A stretch of 64,000 nucleotides of DNA from Olleya marilimosa CAM030 (lineage in GTDB: Bacteria > Bacteroidota > Bacteroidia > Flavobacteriales > Flavobacteriaceae): assembly GCF_000518485.1 (NCBI RefSeq), contig NZ_JADR01000006.1:1-64000 (forward strand). The letters are read 5' to 3'. The position numbers and the translations under genes are program-made. The first letter of the stretch is position 1; every line of letters starts with the position of its first letter. Below the pieces are notes generated by a model. The model ran no database searches. It was not told the origin of the DNA and saw only the letters and a list, made by a program, of their open reading frames with translations. Below, one piece after another: positions 27,691-36,256 of the stretch.

Positions 27691-28584
27691 TTGCATAAAA
27701 AAAACAAACATACTGACGATTACGATTTTAATCAGCTATCATTAGTTCACACAGACTTAGAGTCATTTATTTTTACAAATGCTAACAACAAAAAAACTAT
27801 TGATTTTGCTAACCCTAAAGCAGTAAAAGCTTTAAACACAGCCTTATTAAAATCACATTACGATGTAGCGTTTTGGGACTTTCCTGATCATTTTTTATGT
27901 CCTCCAATTCCTGGACGTGTAGATTATATTCATCATGTTTCAGATTTGTTAAACCGCTCTAAACTAACAGAAAATATTACTGTTTTAGACATTGGTACAG
28001 GTGCAAATTGTATTTACCCATTATTAGGAAATGCAGAATACAATTGGAGTTTTATTGGTGTGGATAGCAATGATGATGCCTTAAAAGAAGCTCAGAATAT
28101 TATCGATAAAAACAACTTAAAGGACCAAATTAAACTTAAAAAACAAAATGATAACGCTCATGTATTATCTGGTGTTTTAAGTGAAACTGATAAAGTTACT
28201 GTTACCATGTGTAATCCTCCATTTTTTAAAAATGAAGAAGATGCATTAAAAGCAACAACAAGTAAATTAAAAGGACTTGGAAAGCCTACAGACCAAATGG
28301 TCCGAAACTTTGCTGGACAAGCACATGAATTATGGTATAAAGGTGGAGAAAAAGCGTTTTTGCATAATTATTTGTATGAAAGCTCTTTGTTAAAAACACA
28401 AAGCTATTGGTACACAAGTTTAGTATCAAATAAGGATAATGTAAAAACAATTAACCAATCACTTAAAAAGTTAGGAGCTACAGCTGTCTTAACAATAGGA
28501 ATGAATATTGGAAATAAAAAAAGTAGAATTGTTGCATGGACATTTTTAGATGAACAACAAAAAGAAGATTGGAATAAAAATTAA
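27691..28584 (+). CDS. rlmF: 23S rRNA (adenine1618-N6)-methyltransferase
   Basis: Methylates N6 of A1618 of 23S rRNA using S-adenosylmethionine. The 297-residue protein shows the family block IDFANPKAVKALNTALLKSH, FLCPPIPGRVDYIHHVSDLL, the SAM motif LDIGTGANCIYPLL (about 98-111) and the catalytic NPPFF (about 174-178). The start is TTG at 27691: a stop lies 30 bases upstream in frame, there is no in-frame ATG near the front, and the preserved N-terminal homology requires it. It ends 6 bases before bshB1. Confidence 0.93.
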   Translation: MHKKNKHTDDYDFNQLSLVHTDLESFIFTNANNKKTIDFANPKAVKALNTALLKSHYDVAFWDFPDHFLCPPIPGRVDYIHHVSDLLNRSKLTENITVLDIGTGANCIYPLLGNAEYNWSFIGVDSNDDALKEAQNIIDKNNLKDQIKLKKQNDNAHVLSGVLSETDKVTVTMCNPPFFKNEEDALKATTSKLKGLGKPTDQMVRNFAGQAHELWYKGGEKAFLHNYLYESSLLKTQSYWYTSLVSNKDNVKTINQSLKKLGATAVLTIGMNIGNKKSRIVAWTFLDEQQKEDWNKN

Positions 28585-28590
28585 GTTATA

Positions 28591-29307
28591 ATGAAAGTAG
28601 ATATACTAGCATTTGGTGCGCATCCTGATGATGTAGAGTTAGGAGCAGGAGCTACAATAGCAAAAGAAGTAGCTAATGGTAAAACTGTAGCAATTGTAGA
28701 TTTAACAAAAGGAGAATTAGGCACGCGTGGTACCGAGTTGACCAGAAAGGAAGAAGCGGAAGAGGCTAAAAATATATTAGGAGTTGCTTACAGAGAAAAT
28801 CTAGGTTTTGCGGATGGTTTTTTTGTTAACGACAAACAACACCAGCTAGAAATTATAAAAATGATACGTAAGTATCAACCAGAAATTATATTGTGTAATG
28901 CAATAGATGATAGACACATTGATCACGGAAAAGGGAGTAAGTTAGTTAGTGACGCTTGTTTTTTAAGTGGCTTGATTAAAATCGAAACTAAGCTTGATGG
29001 TGTTTCTCAAAAACAATGGAGACCCAAACAAGTGTACCATTATATACAATGGAAAAATATAGAGCCAGATTTTGTGGTAGATGTCTCGGATTACATGGAT
29101 ATTAAAATGAAAAGTGTTTTAGCCTACAAAACACAGTTTTTTGATCCTAATAGTAAGGAGCCGGAAACACCTATATCTAGCAAAAACTTTACAGATAGTA
29201 TAAAATATAGAGCCAATGATTTAGGTAGGCTAATAAATGTTGAATATGCAGAAGGCTATAATGTAGAACGTTACGTGGCTGTAGAAAGTTTATTTGATTT
29301 AAAGTAA
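28591..29307 (+). CDS. bshB1: Bacillithiol biosynthesis N-acetylglucosaminyl-malate deacetylase
   Basis: Removes the acetyl group from GlcNAc-malate, second step of bacillithiol synthesis, a low-molecular-weight thiol used in redox and metal buffering by Firmicutes and Bacteroidota. The 238-residue LmbE-fold protein has the zinc motif AHPDDVELG (10-18), the DLTKGELGTRGTELTRKEEA segment (about 38-57) typical of BshB1, and DDRHIDHGKG (about 109-118). bshA and bshC are not in the window. It follows rlmF by 6 bases. Confidence 0.94.
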   Translation: MKVDILAFGAHPDDVELGAGATIAKEVANGKTVAIVDLTKGELGTRGTELTRKEEAEEAKNILGVAYRENLGFADGFFVNDKQHQLEIIKMIRKYQPEIILCNAIDDRHIDHGKGSKLVSDACFLSGLIKIETKLDGVSQKQWRPKQVYHYIQWKNIEPDFVVDVSDYMDIKMKSVLAYKTQFFDPNSKEPETPISSKNFTDSIKYRANDLGRLINVEYAEGYNVERYVAVESLFDLK

Positions 29308-29325
29308 AAAAAAATAAAAAAAACG

Positions 29326-29356
29326 TTTGGAATAACTAGTAAATAATTTACCTTTG
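29326..29356 (+). promoter_or_regulatory. tRNA-His promoter
   Basis: TTTG (29326-29329), exactly 19 bases, then TACCTTTG (29349-29356). This is the best match to the Bacteroidota consensus TTTG-N19-21-TAnnTTTG in the window. Predicted transcript start is near 29362, about 22 bases before the tRNA. Confidence 0.85.
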
Positions 29357-29384
29357 CACACGCATTATTAAAAGTGCACAAATG

Positions 29385-29458
29385 GTGGTTGTAGCTCAGC
29401 TGGTTAGAGCGTCGGTTTGTGGTACCGAAAGTCGCCGGTTCGAACCCGGTCTTCCACC
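29385..29458 (+). tRNA. tRNA-His (GTG anticodon)
   Basis: The cloverleaf can be drawn: D arm GCTC/GAGC, anticodon arm TCGGT-TTGTGGT-ACCGA with anticodon GTG, T arm GCCGG-TTCGAAC-CCGGT. A G at 29384 is the encoded G-1 facing C73 (29458), the identity element of tRNA-His. The acceptor stem GTGGTTG / CTTCCAC leaves two adjacent T-T oppositions (5-68 and 6-67). CCA is not fully encoded. A strong promoter and terminator make it a single-gene unit. Confidence 0.95.
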
Positions 29459-29465
29459 CAAAAGC

Positions 29466-29499
29466 AAAAAGCTTCTCTATTTTTAGAGAAGCTTTTTTT
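29466..29499 (+). terminator. tRNA-His terminator
   Basis: AAAAAGCTTCTCTA / TAGAGAAGCTTTTTTT, a 14-base perfect stem with a four-base loop and T-run, 8 bases after the tRNA. Confidence 0.88.
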
Positions 29500-29570
29500 G
29501 TGCTTTTTATTTAAGTAATACTTTATGTGTTTAATCTTTATTACTTCTAATTACTTAGGTATTTAATAAA

Positions 29571-29597
29571 AAAAAGTCCTGTAATTTTACAGGACTT
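29571..29597 (-). terminator. Terminator of the M28 peptidase gene
   Basis: AAAAAGTCCTGTAA / TTACAGGACTTTTT hairpin 12 bases past the stop of the minus-strand peptidase gene; A/T runs on both sides could also stop plus-strand read-through. Confidence 0.85.
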
Positions 29598-29608
29598 TTT
29601 TTAGTTTC

Positions 29609-31168
29609 TTATTCAGCTTTATCAACGATAATTCTAGATGCTCTATTAGCTAGTTCCCATGCTGTGTAAAACACTAAACGGGTTCTGTTTTCTAATAGGT
29701 CGTATTCAATTTTATCTGGTGTATCACTAGGTCTGTGATAGTCATCATGTGTTCCGTTAAAATAAAATATTACAGGAATATTATTTTTTGCAAAATTATA
29801 ATGATCAGATCTATAGTAAAATCTGTTAGGGTCATTATCGTCATTATATGTATAGTCTAATTCTACTTTAGCATATTTAGTATTAACCTCTTCAGAGATG
29901 TTATGTAATTCAGTGCTTAATTTATCACTTCCAATTAAATAAATGTAGTTACGGTCTCCTGTTTTACGCTTAGGATCAACACGACCAATCATATCTATAT
30001 TTAAGTTAGCTACTGTATTAGCTAATGGAAAAATTGGGTCATTATCTGTATAATGTTGACTTCCTAATAATCCTTTTTCTTCACCTGTTACATTTAAAAA
30101 TACTATAGATCGTTTTGGACCATGTCCATCATTTTTAGCTTTAGCAAATGCTTCTGCAATTTCTAAGACAGCTACTGTACCAGAACCATCATCATCTGCA
30201 CCATTATAAACTTCTCCGTCTTTTACACCTTCATGGTCTAAGTGCGCAGAAACGACAATGTACTCATCTGGTTTTTCTGTTCCTCTAATAATAGCAGCAA
30301 CGTTTTCTGATGATAAATCTTTAGAGTTATTAGTAAAGTCTAAATCAAAATTAGCTTTAACTGTCTTGTTATTAAAAGTTTTGTCAAATTCTTTTACATC
30401 TTCGTTAAAAATAGCTTTAACTGTTTCAGTGTTTACTAAAAAGTAAAACATACCGTTATCATTACCAGCTAAAGTCATTCTTCCAGTTGAAGCACCAAAC
30501 CGCAATGCAGCCATAGCAAATACTTCTGGATTGTAATATAAGACAGCTTTAGCTCCTTTTTTTTCAGCTAAATCACGCTTTAAAGCAAATTCTTGTCTAA
30601 AGTTAGACCAGTTTGAAGACTCTTTAGTTCCTGAGATTACATAAGTACCATCACTATTTTTAGGTTCTCCGCTTACAAAAAACACAACTTTGTCCTTAAT
30701 GTCTACATTGTCGTAGTTAGTATACTTATCGTCTTCTATCCCATAGCCTAAATTTACAATTTCAGTAGCTTTTAACTTGCTTGTTTCCATTGGGTTAATA
30801 GAAACAAAGTCTTCTAGGTTTTTTAATGATTTTTCATTGATTGTTAAAGCAACATCTGGTTTTGATTGAATCTTTAAAGGTACTTCTTGAAAATAGTTTC
30901 CATCGCTTTTTGCAGCAGGAACACCGTATTTAATGTAATGTTCTTTTAAAAAGTTGACTGCTTTTTTTTGTCCTTCAGCACCAGTTTCTCTACCTTCAAA
31001 CTCATCTGACGCAAATTGATACAGTGATGTTTTTAGATCTTCTTGGGTGATAGTTTGTCCATAGATACTTGGATCTACAATTTTAGTGCTTGTTTTGCTG
31101 CCTTTTTGAGAGCTTCCACAGGCTACAAATAATAAACTTAATGTAGCGATTGAAAATAGTGATTTCAT
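29609..31168 (-). CDS. M28-family zinc aminopeptidase, lipoprotein
   Basis: A 519-residue exported metallopeptidase. A lipoprotein signal ends in LLFVAC (Cys17). A PA-type insert region lies at about 130-270, and the di-zinc catalytic domain follows: SAHLDHEG (about 309-316), NGADDDGSGTVAVLE (about 323-337), TGEEKGLLGSQHY (about 361-373), LNIDMIGR (about 390) and RSDHYNFAKNNIPVIFYFNG near residue 455. It probably trims peptides outside the cytoplasm for uptake. A TATTTTTG box on the minus strand at 31207-31200 is the likely promoter. Confidence 0.93.
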   Translation of the reverse strand: MKSLFSIATLSLLFVACGSSQKGSKTSTKIVDPSIYGQTITQEDLKTSLYQFASDEFEGRETGAEGQKKAVNFLKEHYIKYGVPAAKSDGNYFQEVPLKIQSKPDVALTINEKSLKNLEDFVSINPMETSKLKATEIVNLGYGIEDDKYTNYDNVDIKDKVVFFVSGEPKNSDGTYVISGTKESSNWSNFRQEFALKRDLAEKKGAKAVLYYNPEVFAMAALRFGASTGRMTLAGNDNGMFYFLVNTETVKAIFNEDVKEFDKTFNNKTVKANFDLDFTNNSKDLSSENVAAIIRGTEKPDEYIVVSAHLDHEGVKDGEVYNGADDDGSGTVAVLEIAEAFAKAKNDGHGPKRSIVFLNVTGEEKGLLGSQHYTDNDPIFPLANTVANLNIDMIGRVDPKRKTGDRNYIYLIGSDKLSTELHNISEEVNTKYAKVELDYTYNDDNDPNRFYYRSDHYNFAKNNIPVIFYFNGTHDDYHRPSDTPDKIEYDLLENRTRLVFYTAWELANRASRIIVDKAE

Positions 31169-31199
31169 TAAAAATAAATGATTTAAGTAGTTATACTTT

Positions 31200-31207
31200 C
31201 AAAAATA
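31200..31207 (-). promoter_or_regulatory. M28 peptidase promoter -7 element
   Basis: TATTTTTG on the minus strand, 31 bases before the ATG at 31168, matching TAnnTTTG. The rest of the gap 31208-31428 shows nothing further that I recognise. Confidence 0.5.
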
Positions 31208-31428
31208 CAAGAAAAATTAACTTATTATTAAGTTTACTTTGATTTTAAGATATAATTAGGAAACTGTAAATTGTTACATTTTATAAAAATCGATTTGATT
31301 TCTTATATAAATGTTAGGTTTAATAAGTAATCAATGATTTTGGCTTTTAAGATAATAGGGAAAGCTGTTTGTTTTGTGGTATAATATTAATGTAAAAGGA
31401 TTAAAATTATTTTTTTACACTAAACTGA

Positions 31429-31475
31429 ATAAAGGCTAATAATTAAGTAGTATTAACTTAATTATTAGCCTTTAT
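31429..31475. terminator. Long perfect hairpin in the intergenic gap
   Basis: Twenty bases at 31429-31448 pair perfectly with 31456-31475 around a seven-base loop (AAAGGCTAAT core with ATTAGCCTTT). It lies about 60 bases beyond the stop of the minus-strand gene at 31539. The flanks lack a long T-run, so it may be a second terminator, an RNA-stability structure or a small repeat element. Confidence 0.5.
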
Positions 31476-31499
31476 ATTGACTTGTTATAAACTAATTAA

Positions 31500-31537
31500 A
31501 ACACATAAAACCAAATAGTTTTGATCTTATGTGTTGA
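31500..31537 (-). terminator. Probable terminator of the DUF3108 operon
   Basis: On the minus strand AACACATAA pairs with TTATGTGTT, with extra pairing inside (AAAC/GTTT), directly after the stop at 31539 and followed by a short T-run. Confidence 0.55.
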
Positions 31538-31538
31538 C

Positions 31539-31868
31539 TTAATCAATGATGATTAAATCTTCTAATTCTTCCTTAGCTTCTTCTTGTCTTTGTTGTTCAA
31601 GTTGCTTTAACTCTTTAGTATCACCGACTTCTTTAACACTAAAAATAGATTTATAGGTTGCTAGTGCCAAAGCAATTATTGTTATTAAAAAAACAACTTG
31701 AATTACATGAGTCGGTTCTTGATTTTTCTTTGATTTTAAAAAGGCTAATAGTCCAAAAGCAAGTGCTAGTATAGCTGGAATAAATGATAATTTATATAAT
31801 GGCAATACTGAAAGTATTACAGCTAATACAGCAAAAATTAATCCTAAAATTATACTTATTTTTCTCAT
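31539..31868 (-). CDS. Small membrane protein with acidic tail
   Basis: A 109-residue protein with three hydrophobic segments (about 5-24, 28-44 and 57-74) and a highly charged C-terminal helix (KELKQLEQQRQEEAKEELEDL, about residues 84-103) predicted to face the cytoplasm. No family recognised. It begins 4 bases after the DUF3108 gene stop and so is co-transcribed; the pair may work together at the envelope, but this is not shown. Confidence 0.65.
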   Translation of the reverse strand: MRKISIILGLIFAVLAVILSVLPLYKLSFIPAILALAFGLLAFLKSKKNQEPTHVIQVVFLITIIALALATYKSIFSVKEVGDTKELKQLEQQRQEEAKEELEDLIIID

Positions 31869-31872
31869 GTTA

Positions 31873-32664
31873 TTAGTTTTTTAATCCAGTAGCAGATTTT
31901 ATTTTTAACTCACCACTTCCAACTGCTATTTTAAATTTAGCATAAACTGGTATTTTATTGTCGTCAGCAGTTAACCATAATAGGTTTGCATTGTTTCCTT
32001 TTAAAAAGTTATTACCTGCAACGCTAATTGCTAGTTTATAACATTCTTTTTTACCAATTGCTGTATTAATAGTTTCTTTAGCAAGTAAAGTAAAACTAAT
32101 CTTAGTCATTTTATTGTCAAATAATACAGTAAATGAATCAGAAGCTCCTATTGGTGCTTTGTTAATATCTAAGGTTCTAATTTTATAAATAGTAGAAACA
32201 ATATCTCTAGTGTTTCCGTTAATTTTTACATTATTATTTTGATCCCAAAAGCCTGTTTTAGTTTTATTAGTCTTTTTTCTAATTAAGCTTTCTACAAGAT
32301 TTGCTTTATGATTGTATTTGTATTTTACAAACTTGTAGTATCCACCTTCATTAATTTCTCTATTATATAAATATGGTGTAACCGTTCTAGGATTTACATA
32401 GCTTTCATATAAATCTCTAATCTTAAAATAACTATCAAAGTCACTATATGTAGTTGCAGTACATTTTAAATGTAATAATGTAGCGCTACTAGTCTTCATT
32501 TCGCTAGTTTCCATTTTAACTTCTGCAATATCAGTTAATATTCCAGACATGTTATATGATGCAGCAAATGTTAATTTTTCTCCAGCTTTAAATGCCTTAT
32601 TATCTTGTGCTTGAGAAAAACTAAAGGCTACAAGTGCTACTATTAATGTTAATTTAAATTTCAT
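31873..32664 (-). CDS. DUF3108 periplasmic protein
   Basis: A 263-residue exported protein of the DUF3108 family. The signal peptide ends near SQAQ (residues 1-19) and the mature part begins with FKAGEKLTFAASYN, a hallmark of the family, followed by mostly beta-strand sequence with alternating polar and hydrophobic residues. Family members are predicted to be periplasmic or outer-membrane-associated; their function is not established. A TATCTTTG promoter box (minus strand, 32691-32684) sits 19 bases before the ATG. Confidence 0.85.
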   Translation of the reverse strand: MKFKLTLIVALVAFSFSQAQDNKAFKAGEKLTFAASYNMSGILTDIAEVKMETSEMKTSSATLLHLKCTATTYSDFDSYFKIRDLYESYVNPRTVTPYLYNREINEGGYYKFVKYKYNHKANLVESLIRKKTNKTKTGFWDQNNNVKINGNTRDIVSTIYKIRTLDINKAPIGASDSFTVLFDNKMTKISFTLLAKETINTAIGKKECYKLAISVAGNNFLKGNNANLLWLTADDNKIPVYAKFKIAVGSGELKIKSATGLKN

Positions 32665-32683
32665 AAAATTGTTATTTATTTTT

Positions 32684-32691
32684 CAAAGATA
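32684..32691 (-). promoter_or_regulatory. DUF3108 operon promoter -7 element
   Basis: TATCTTTG on the minus strand, 19 bases before the DUF3108 ATG, matching TAnnTTTG. Confidence 0.6.
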
Positions 32692-32783
32692 TAACTTAAC
32701 ATTAATTGTGCCGAAATTATTGTACTAATTTAATTTAGTTGTTAAACCTTTTTTAAATCATGCTTCTGTATTGTGCAATTTTG

Positions 32784-32791
32784 TACTTTTG
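32784..32791 (+). promoter_or_regulatory. Promoter -7 element of the metal-trafficking operon
   Basis: TACTTTTG located four bases before the GTG at 32796, which predicts a leaderless transcript. An upstream in-frame ATG at 32760 lies before the promoter and so cannot be used from this transcript. Confidence 0.6.
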
Positions 32792-32795
32792 TATC

Positions 32796-33206
32796 GTGAT
32801 AAAAAACGTTTTACATAAATTAGTATCTATTTTAATGGCATTTGTAGTGTTGTTGTCAACACTATCCTTTACTGTTGAAAGTCATTATTGTGGAGAACAT
32901 TTAGTTGATACAGCAGTTTTTACCAAAGCTAAAAAATGCGGTACAACTGTTGATGCTGACAAAAGTGTAGTTGTAAAAAAATCATGTTGTAAGGATGTTG
33001 TAGAAATTATTAAAGGGCAAGACAAACTAAAATTAAATAATTTTAATGATTTAGATGTCGCTAATCAATTCTTGATTACCTCTTTTGTTTATACCTACTT
33101 TCAGTTATTTGAGAGTCTTCCAAAACAAATTATTCCTCATAAAAATTATTCTCCACCCAACTTGGTTATAGATTACCAAGTGCTTCACGATGTATATATT
33201 ATTTGA
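32796..33206 (+). CDS. HYC_CC_PP-type small exported protein
   Basis: A 136-residue exported or membrane-anchored protein named for its conserved motifs: HYC (30-32, in SHYCGEHLVD), CC (64-65, in KKSCCKDV) and PP (120-121, in NYSPPNLVID). A hydrophobic N-terminal segment (about 10-27) acts as signal or anchor. I prefer the GTG at 32796 over an ATG 36 bases upstream because the promoter lies between them and the shorter form gives a normal signal peptide. The cysteines and histidine suggest metal binding. First gene of the HMA/TonB operon, as for its relatives. Confidence 0.8.
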   Translation: MIKNVLHKLVSILMAFVVLLSTLSFTVESHYCGEHLVDTAVFTKAKKCGTTVDADKSVVVKKSCCKDVVEIIKGQDKLKLNNFNDLDVANQFLITSFVYTYFQLFESLPKQIIPHKNYSPPNLVIDYQVLHDVYII

Positions 33207-33222
33207 TAAAAGGCTTTAATTA

Positions 33223-33239
33223 TTTCGCTTAAGCGGAAA
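33223..33239. repeat. Palindrome TTTCGCTTAAGCGGAAA
   Basis: A near-perfect GC-containing palindrome between the first two genes of the metal operon. A close variant, TTTCCGCTTTAAGCGAA, is at 49221-49237. It shares half-sites with the 14-mer repeat found in four genes. It could be an operator, an RNA hairpin, or a member of the dispersed repeat family. Confidence 0.45.
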
Positions 33240-33274
33240 TTTTATTAAAGTTAATTTTATTAAATCATATTATA

Positions 33275-34006
33275 ATGACACACGTTTATACAGTTACAGG
33301 TATGACCTGTAGTGGTTGTAAAGCTTCTGTTGAAAAAGCAATACAATCTATAGATTCGGTAACAGATGTTTCAGTTAATTTAGAGCAATCTGAGGCTGTA
33401 GTTAGCATGACCGATCATATTTCAATTAAAAAATTACAAGACGCATTATCAGATAAGTTTCAAATTTTTGAAACTAATACGTCTAAAAATCTATTTGATA
33501 CTATTGATATTCCAGAAAATAATAGTAGTCAATTTAGACAATTATTTCCTTTATTTTTAATATTTGGATACATTACTACAATAGCAATATTACTTAATAT
33601 TAGAGCTTGGGAAACGTCTAATTTTATGTTAGACTTTATGGGCTTATTTTATTTTGTATTTAGCTTTTTTAAGTTTTTAGACTTAAAAGGATTTTCTGAA
33701 AGTTTTAAAATGTACGATCCGTTAGCTAAGGTAGTTCCTATGTATGGTGTCGTTTATCCCTTTATTGAGCTTGGTTTAGGGTTATTGTTTATTACTAGGG
33801 TTCAAATTCCGTTAGCTTTAATTATTACTATAATTATATTAGGAATAACAACGTTTGGTGTCACTAAAACATTACTGGACAAAAAGTCTATACAATGTGC
33901 TTGTTTAGGGACGACACTAAAATTACCAATGACCAAAGCGACTTTTATAGAAAACACCATTATGATTATAATGGCAGTTTGGATGTTAATTAAAATCTAT
34001 AATTAA
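33275..34006 (+). CDS. HMA domain fused to MauE/DoxX-like membrane domain
   Basis: A 243-residue inner-membrane protein. Residues 1-68 form a heavy-metal-associated domain with the metal motif MTCSGC (C12, C15), as in copper chaperones and the N-termini of P-type ATPases. After a linker come four hydrophobic helices (about 90-110, 117-135, 157-178, 183-200) of the MauE/DoxX redox-membrane type, with CACLG (about 209-213) and a final helix (about 225-241). It could receive metal from the periplasm or pass electrons to it. It ends 2 bases before the receptor gene. Confidence 0.85.
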   Translation: MTHVYTVTGMTCSGCKASVEKAIQSIDSVTDVSVNLEQSEAVVSMTDHISIKKLQDALSDKFQIFETNTSKNLFDTIDIPENNSSQFRQLFPLFLIFGYITTIAILLNIRAWETSNFMLDFMGLFYFVFSFFKFLDLKGFSESFKMYDPLAKVVPMYGVVYPFIELGLGLLFITRVQIPLALIITIIILGITTFGVTKTLLDKKSIQCACLGTTLKLPMTKATFIENTIMIIMAVWMLIKIYN

Positions 34007-34008
34007 TT

Positions 34009-36243
34009 ATGAAAAAATTATTGATATTATTTAGCCTCTTTCCGTTACTATTATTAGGACAAGAAAACTTAAACGGAACCATTTACGACTCCAGTCAGGA
34101 TAATATTAAACAACCATTATTTGGAGCTAATTTAATTTGGTTGGGTACCAGTATTGGGACTTCAACAGACATAGATGGTAATTTTAGTTTACCATTTGTA
34201 GATAGTACTAATAACTTGATAATAAGTTATGTTGGTTTTAAATCAGATACAGTAGTTATAACATCTGCTACACCAATTAAACACGTTTTAACACCAACTA
34301 ATAATCTGGATGAGGTTGTGGTGCAATCCAGAAAAGTAGCCACATCAAGATCATATTTAAAAGCCCAAAACACATTGTTAGTAAGTAGTGACGAACTTTT
34401 AAAGGCAGCTTGTTGTAATTTATCAGAAAGTTTTGAAACTAATCCATCTATTGATGTCAATTTTAGTGATGCTGTAACTGGTACTAAACAAATTAAAATG
34501 CTTGGTCTTTCTAGTCCATACATATTAATTGCTACAGAAAATATTCCTGCAATTAGAGGCGCTTCTCAAGCATTTGGGCTAAGTTTTATTCCAGGTACTT
34601 GGGTAGAAAGCATTCAGATTACTAAAGGTGCAGGTAGTGTTGTAAATGGATTTGAAAGTATTGCAGGTCAGATTAACGCAGAGCTTGTAAAGCCATCAAC
34701 AGATAATAAGTTTTTTGTAAATCTTTATGGTGCAAGTAGCACGCGCTTGGAGTTAAACACGCATTTTAATACTAAGATTAATGATAAAATTAGCACAGGC
34801 TTGTATTTACATGGAAATACACACCAAGAAAAGCATGATGTAAATAACGATGGCTTTTTAGATATGCCTTTATATAATCAGGTAAATGTCATGAATCGTT
34901 GGCAGTATACCAATCCAGAAAAAGGATTAGTTACGTTTGTTAATTTAAGATATTTAGATGATGAAAAACAATCTGGTCAACTAAACTTTAATCCTGATAC
35001 AGATAGACTAACCACTAATGCTTGGGGAAGCGAGATAGATACCAGGCGTTATGAGGTTTCAGCTAAATTAGGTTATGTAAACCCAGAAATACCTTGGCAA
35101 AGTTTAGGTGTTCAATTTGCGTTTAGTAATCATAAACAGGACTCTTATTTTGGTTTAAATGAATATAATATTGAACATACTAGTATATATTCTAACATTA
35201 TATACAACTCCATAATTGATGACTCTAGGCATAAAATTAAAACTGGTATAAACTATACCTATGATGCTTATAATGAGTTTGCTATTCAGCAAGATTTTGA
35301 AAGAACAGAACGCTCTTTTGGTGGGTTTTTTGAATATTCGTTTGATGATTTAGAATACTTTACCATGACTGCAGGTCTGCGTGTAGATACACATAATTTG
35401 TTAGGTGAGTTTATTACACCTAGATTACACATGAGGTATTCACCTTGGGGTAAATCAGCTATTAGAGCTTCCGTTGGAAGAGGTAAGCGTAGTGCTAATA
35501 TTTTTACCGAAAATCAAAATTTATTTGCCTCGTCACGAAATTTTTCAATATTAAATACAAACGGAACTATTTACGGATTAGATCCAGAAATAGCTTGGAA
35601 TTATGGTGTGTCTTACCTTCAAGGTTTTAATCTATTTGGTAGACCAGCAGATGTAACTTTGGATTTTTATCGTACAGATTTTCAAAATCAAGTGGTCGTA
35701 GATTTAGAAAATGCACAAGAGGTTAATTTTTATAATTTAGAAGGAGGCAGCTATGCTAATAGTTTTCAGGCAGAGTTTAACTATAATGTATTTGCGCACT
35801 TTAACCTTAGGACTGCTTACAAGTTTTATGACGTTAAAACTCAGTATAAGTCAGGTAAGTTAATAAAACCATTAACACCTAAACATAGATTGTTTGCTAA
35901 TACATCTTATGAAACCGAAATAAAAAATAACAGTAATTGGAAGTTTGATGCAACATATAACTGGTTAAGTCAACAAAGGTTTCCTTCAACAATAAATAAC
36001 CCTACACAATATCGCTTAGATGATTATTCTAAATCTGTAGGGACTTTAAACGCACAAATAACAAGAGTTTTTTCTCCAAAATTTGAAGTATATTTAGGAG
36101 GAGAAAACATTACAAATGTTAGACAAGATAACCCTATAGTTAGTGCAGACAACCCGTTTGGAACAAGTTTTGATACAAATTATGTATATGGACCAATTTT
36201 TGGTAGTATGTATTATGCAGGATTAAGATATAAATTAAAATAA
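34009..36243 (+). CDS. TonB-dependent receptor, probable thiophilic-metal uptake
   Basis: A 744-residue outer-membrane receptor. Signal peptide (about 1-18, ending LLLLGQ), carboxypeptidase-regulatory-like domain (about 20-100), then a plug with the unusual pair C135-C136 in KAACCNLSESF and ITKGAGSVVNGFESIAGQIN (about 203-222), then a barrel ending YAGLRYKLK. The cysteine pair and its position between two HMA genes point to copper or a similar metal rather than an iron-siderophore. It starts 3 bases after the upstream gene. Metal identity is inference. Confidence 0.88.
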   Translation: MKKLLILFSLFPLLLLGQENLNGTIYDSSQDNIKQPLFGANLIWLGTSIGTSTDIDGNFSLPFVDSTNNLIISYVGFKSDTVVITSATPIKHVLTPTNNLDEVVVQSRKVATSRSYLKAQNTLLVSSDELLKAACCNLSESFETNPSIDVNFSDAVTGTKQIKMLGLSSPYILIATENIPAIRGASQAFGLSFIPGTWVESIQITKGAGSVVNGFESIAGQINAELVKPSTDNKFFVNLYGASSTRLELNTHFNTKINDKISTGLYLHGNTHQEKHDVNNDGFLDMPLYNQVNVMNRWQYTNPEKGLVTFVNLRYLDDEKQSGQLNFNPDTDRLTTNAWGSEIDTRRYEVSAKLGYVNPEIPWQSLGVQFAFSNHKQDSYFGLNEYNIEHTSIYSNIIYNSIIDDSRHKIKTGINYTYDAYNEFAIQQDFERTERSFGGFFEYSFDDLEYFTMTAGLRVDTHNLLGEFITPRLHMRYSPWGKSAIRASVGRGKRSANIFTENQNLFASSRNFSILNTNGTIYGLDPEIAWNYGVSYLQGFNLFGRPADVTLDFYRTDFQNQVVVDLENAQEVNFYNLEGGSYANSFQAEFNYNVFAHFNLRTAYKFYDVKTQYKSGKLIKPLTPKHRLFANTSYETEIKNNSNWKFDATYNWLSQQRFPSTINNPTQYRLDDYSKSVGTLNAQITRVFSPKFEVYLGGENITNVRQDNPIVSADNPFGTSFDTNYVYGPIFGSMYYAGLRYKLK

Positions 36244-36256
36244 AACCTATATAAAA

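Noticed and set aside
32760-32795. Longer HYC protein from ATG 32760
   Set aside because: The promoter box at 32784-32791 lies downstream of this ATG, and the added residues would double the hydrophobic start.
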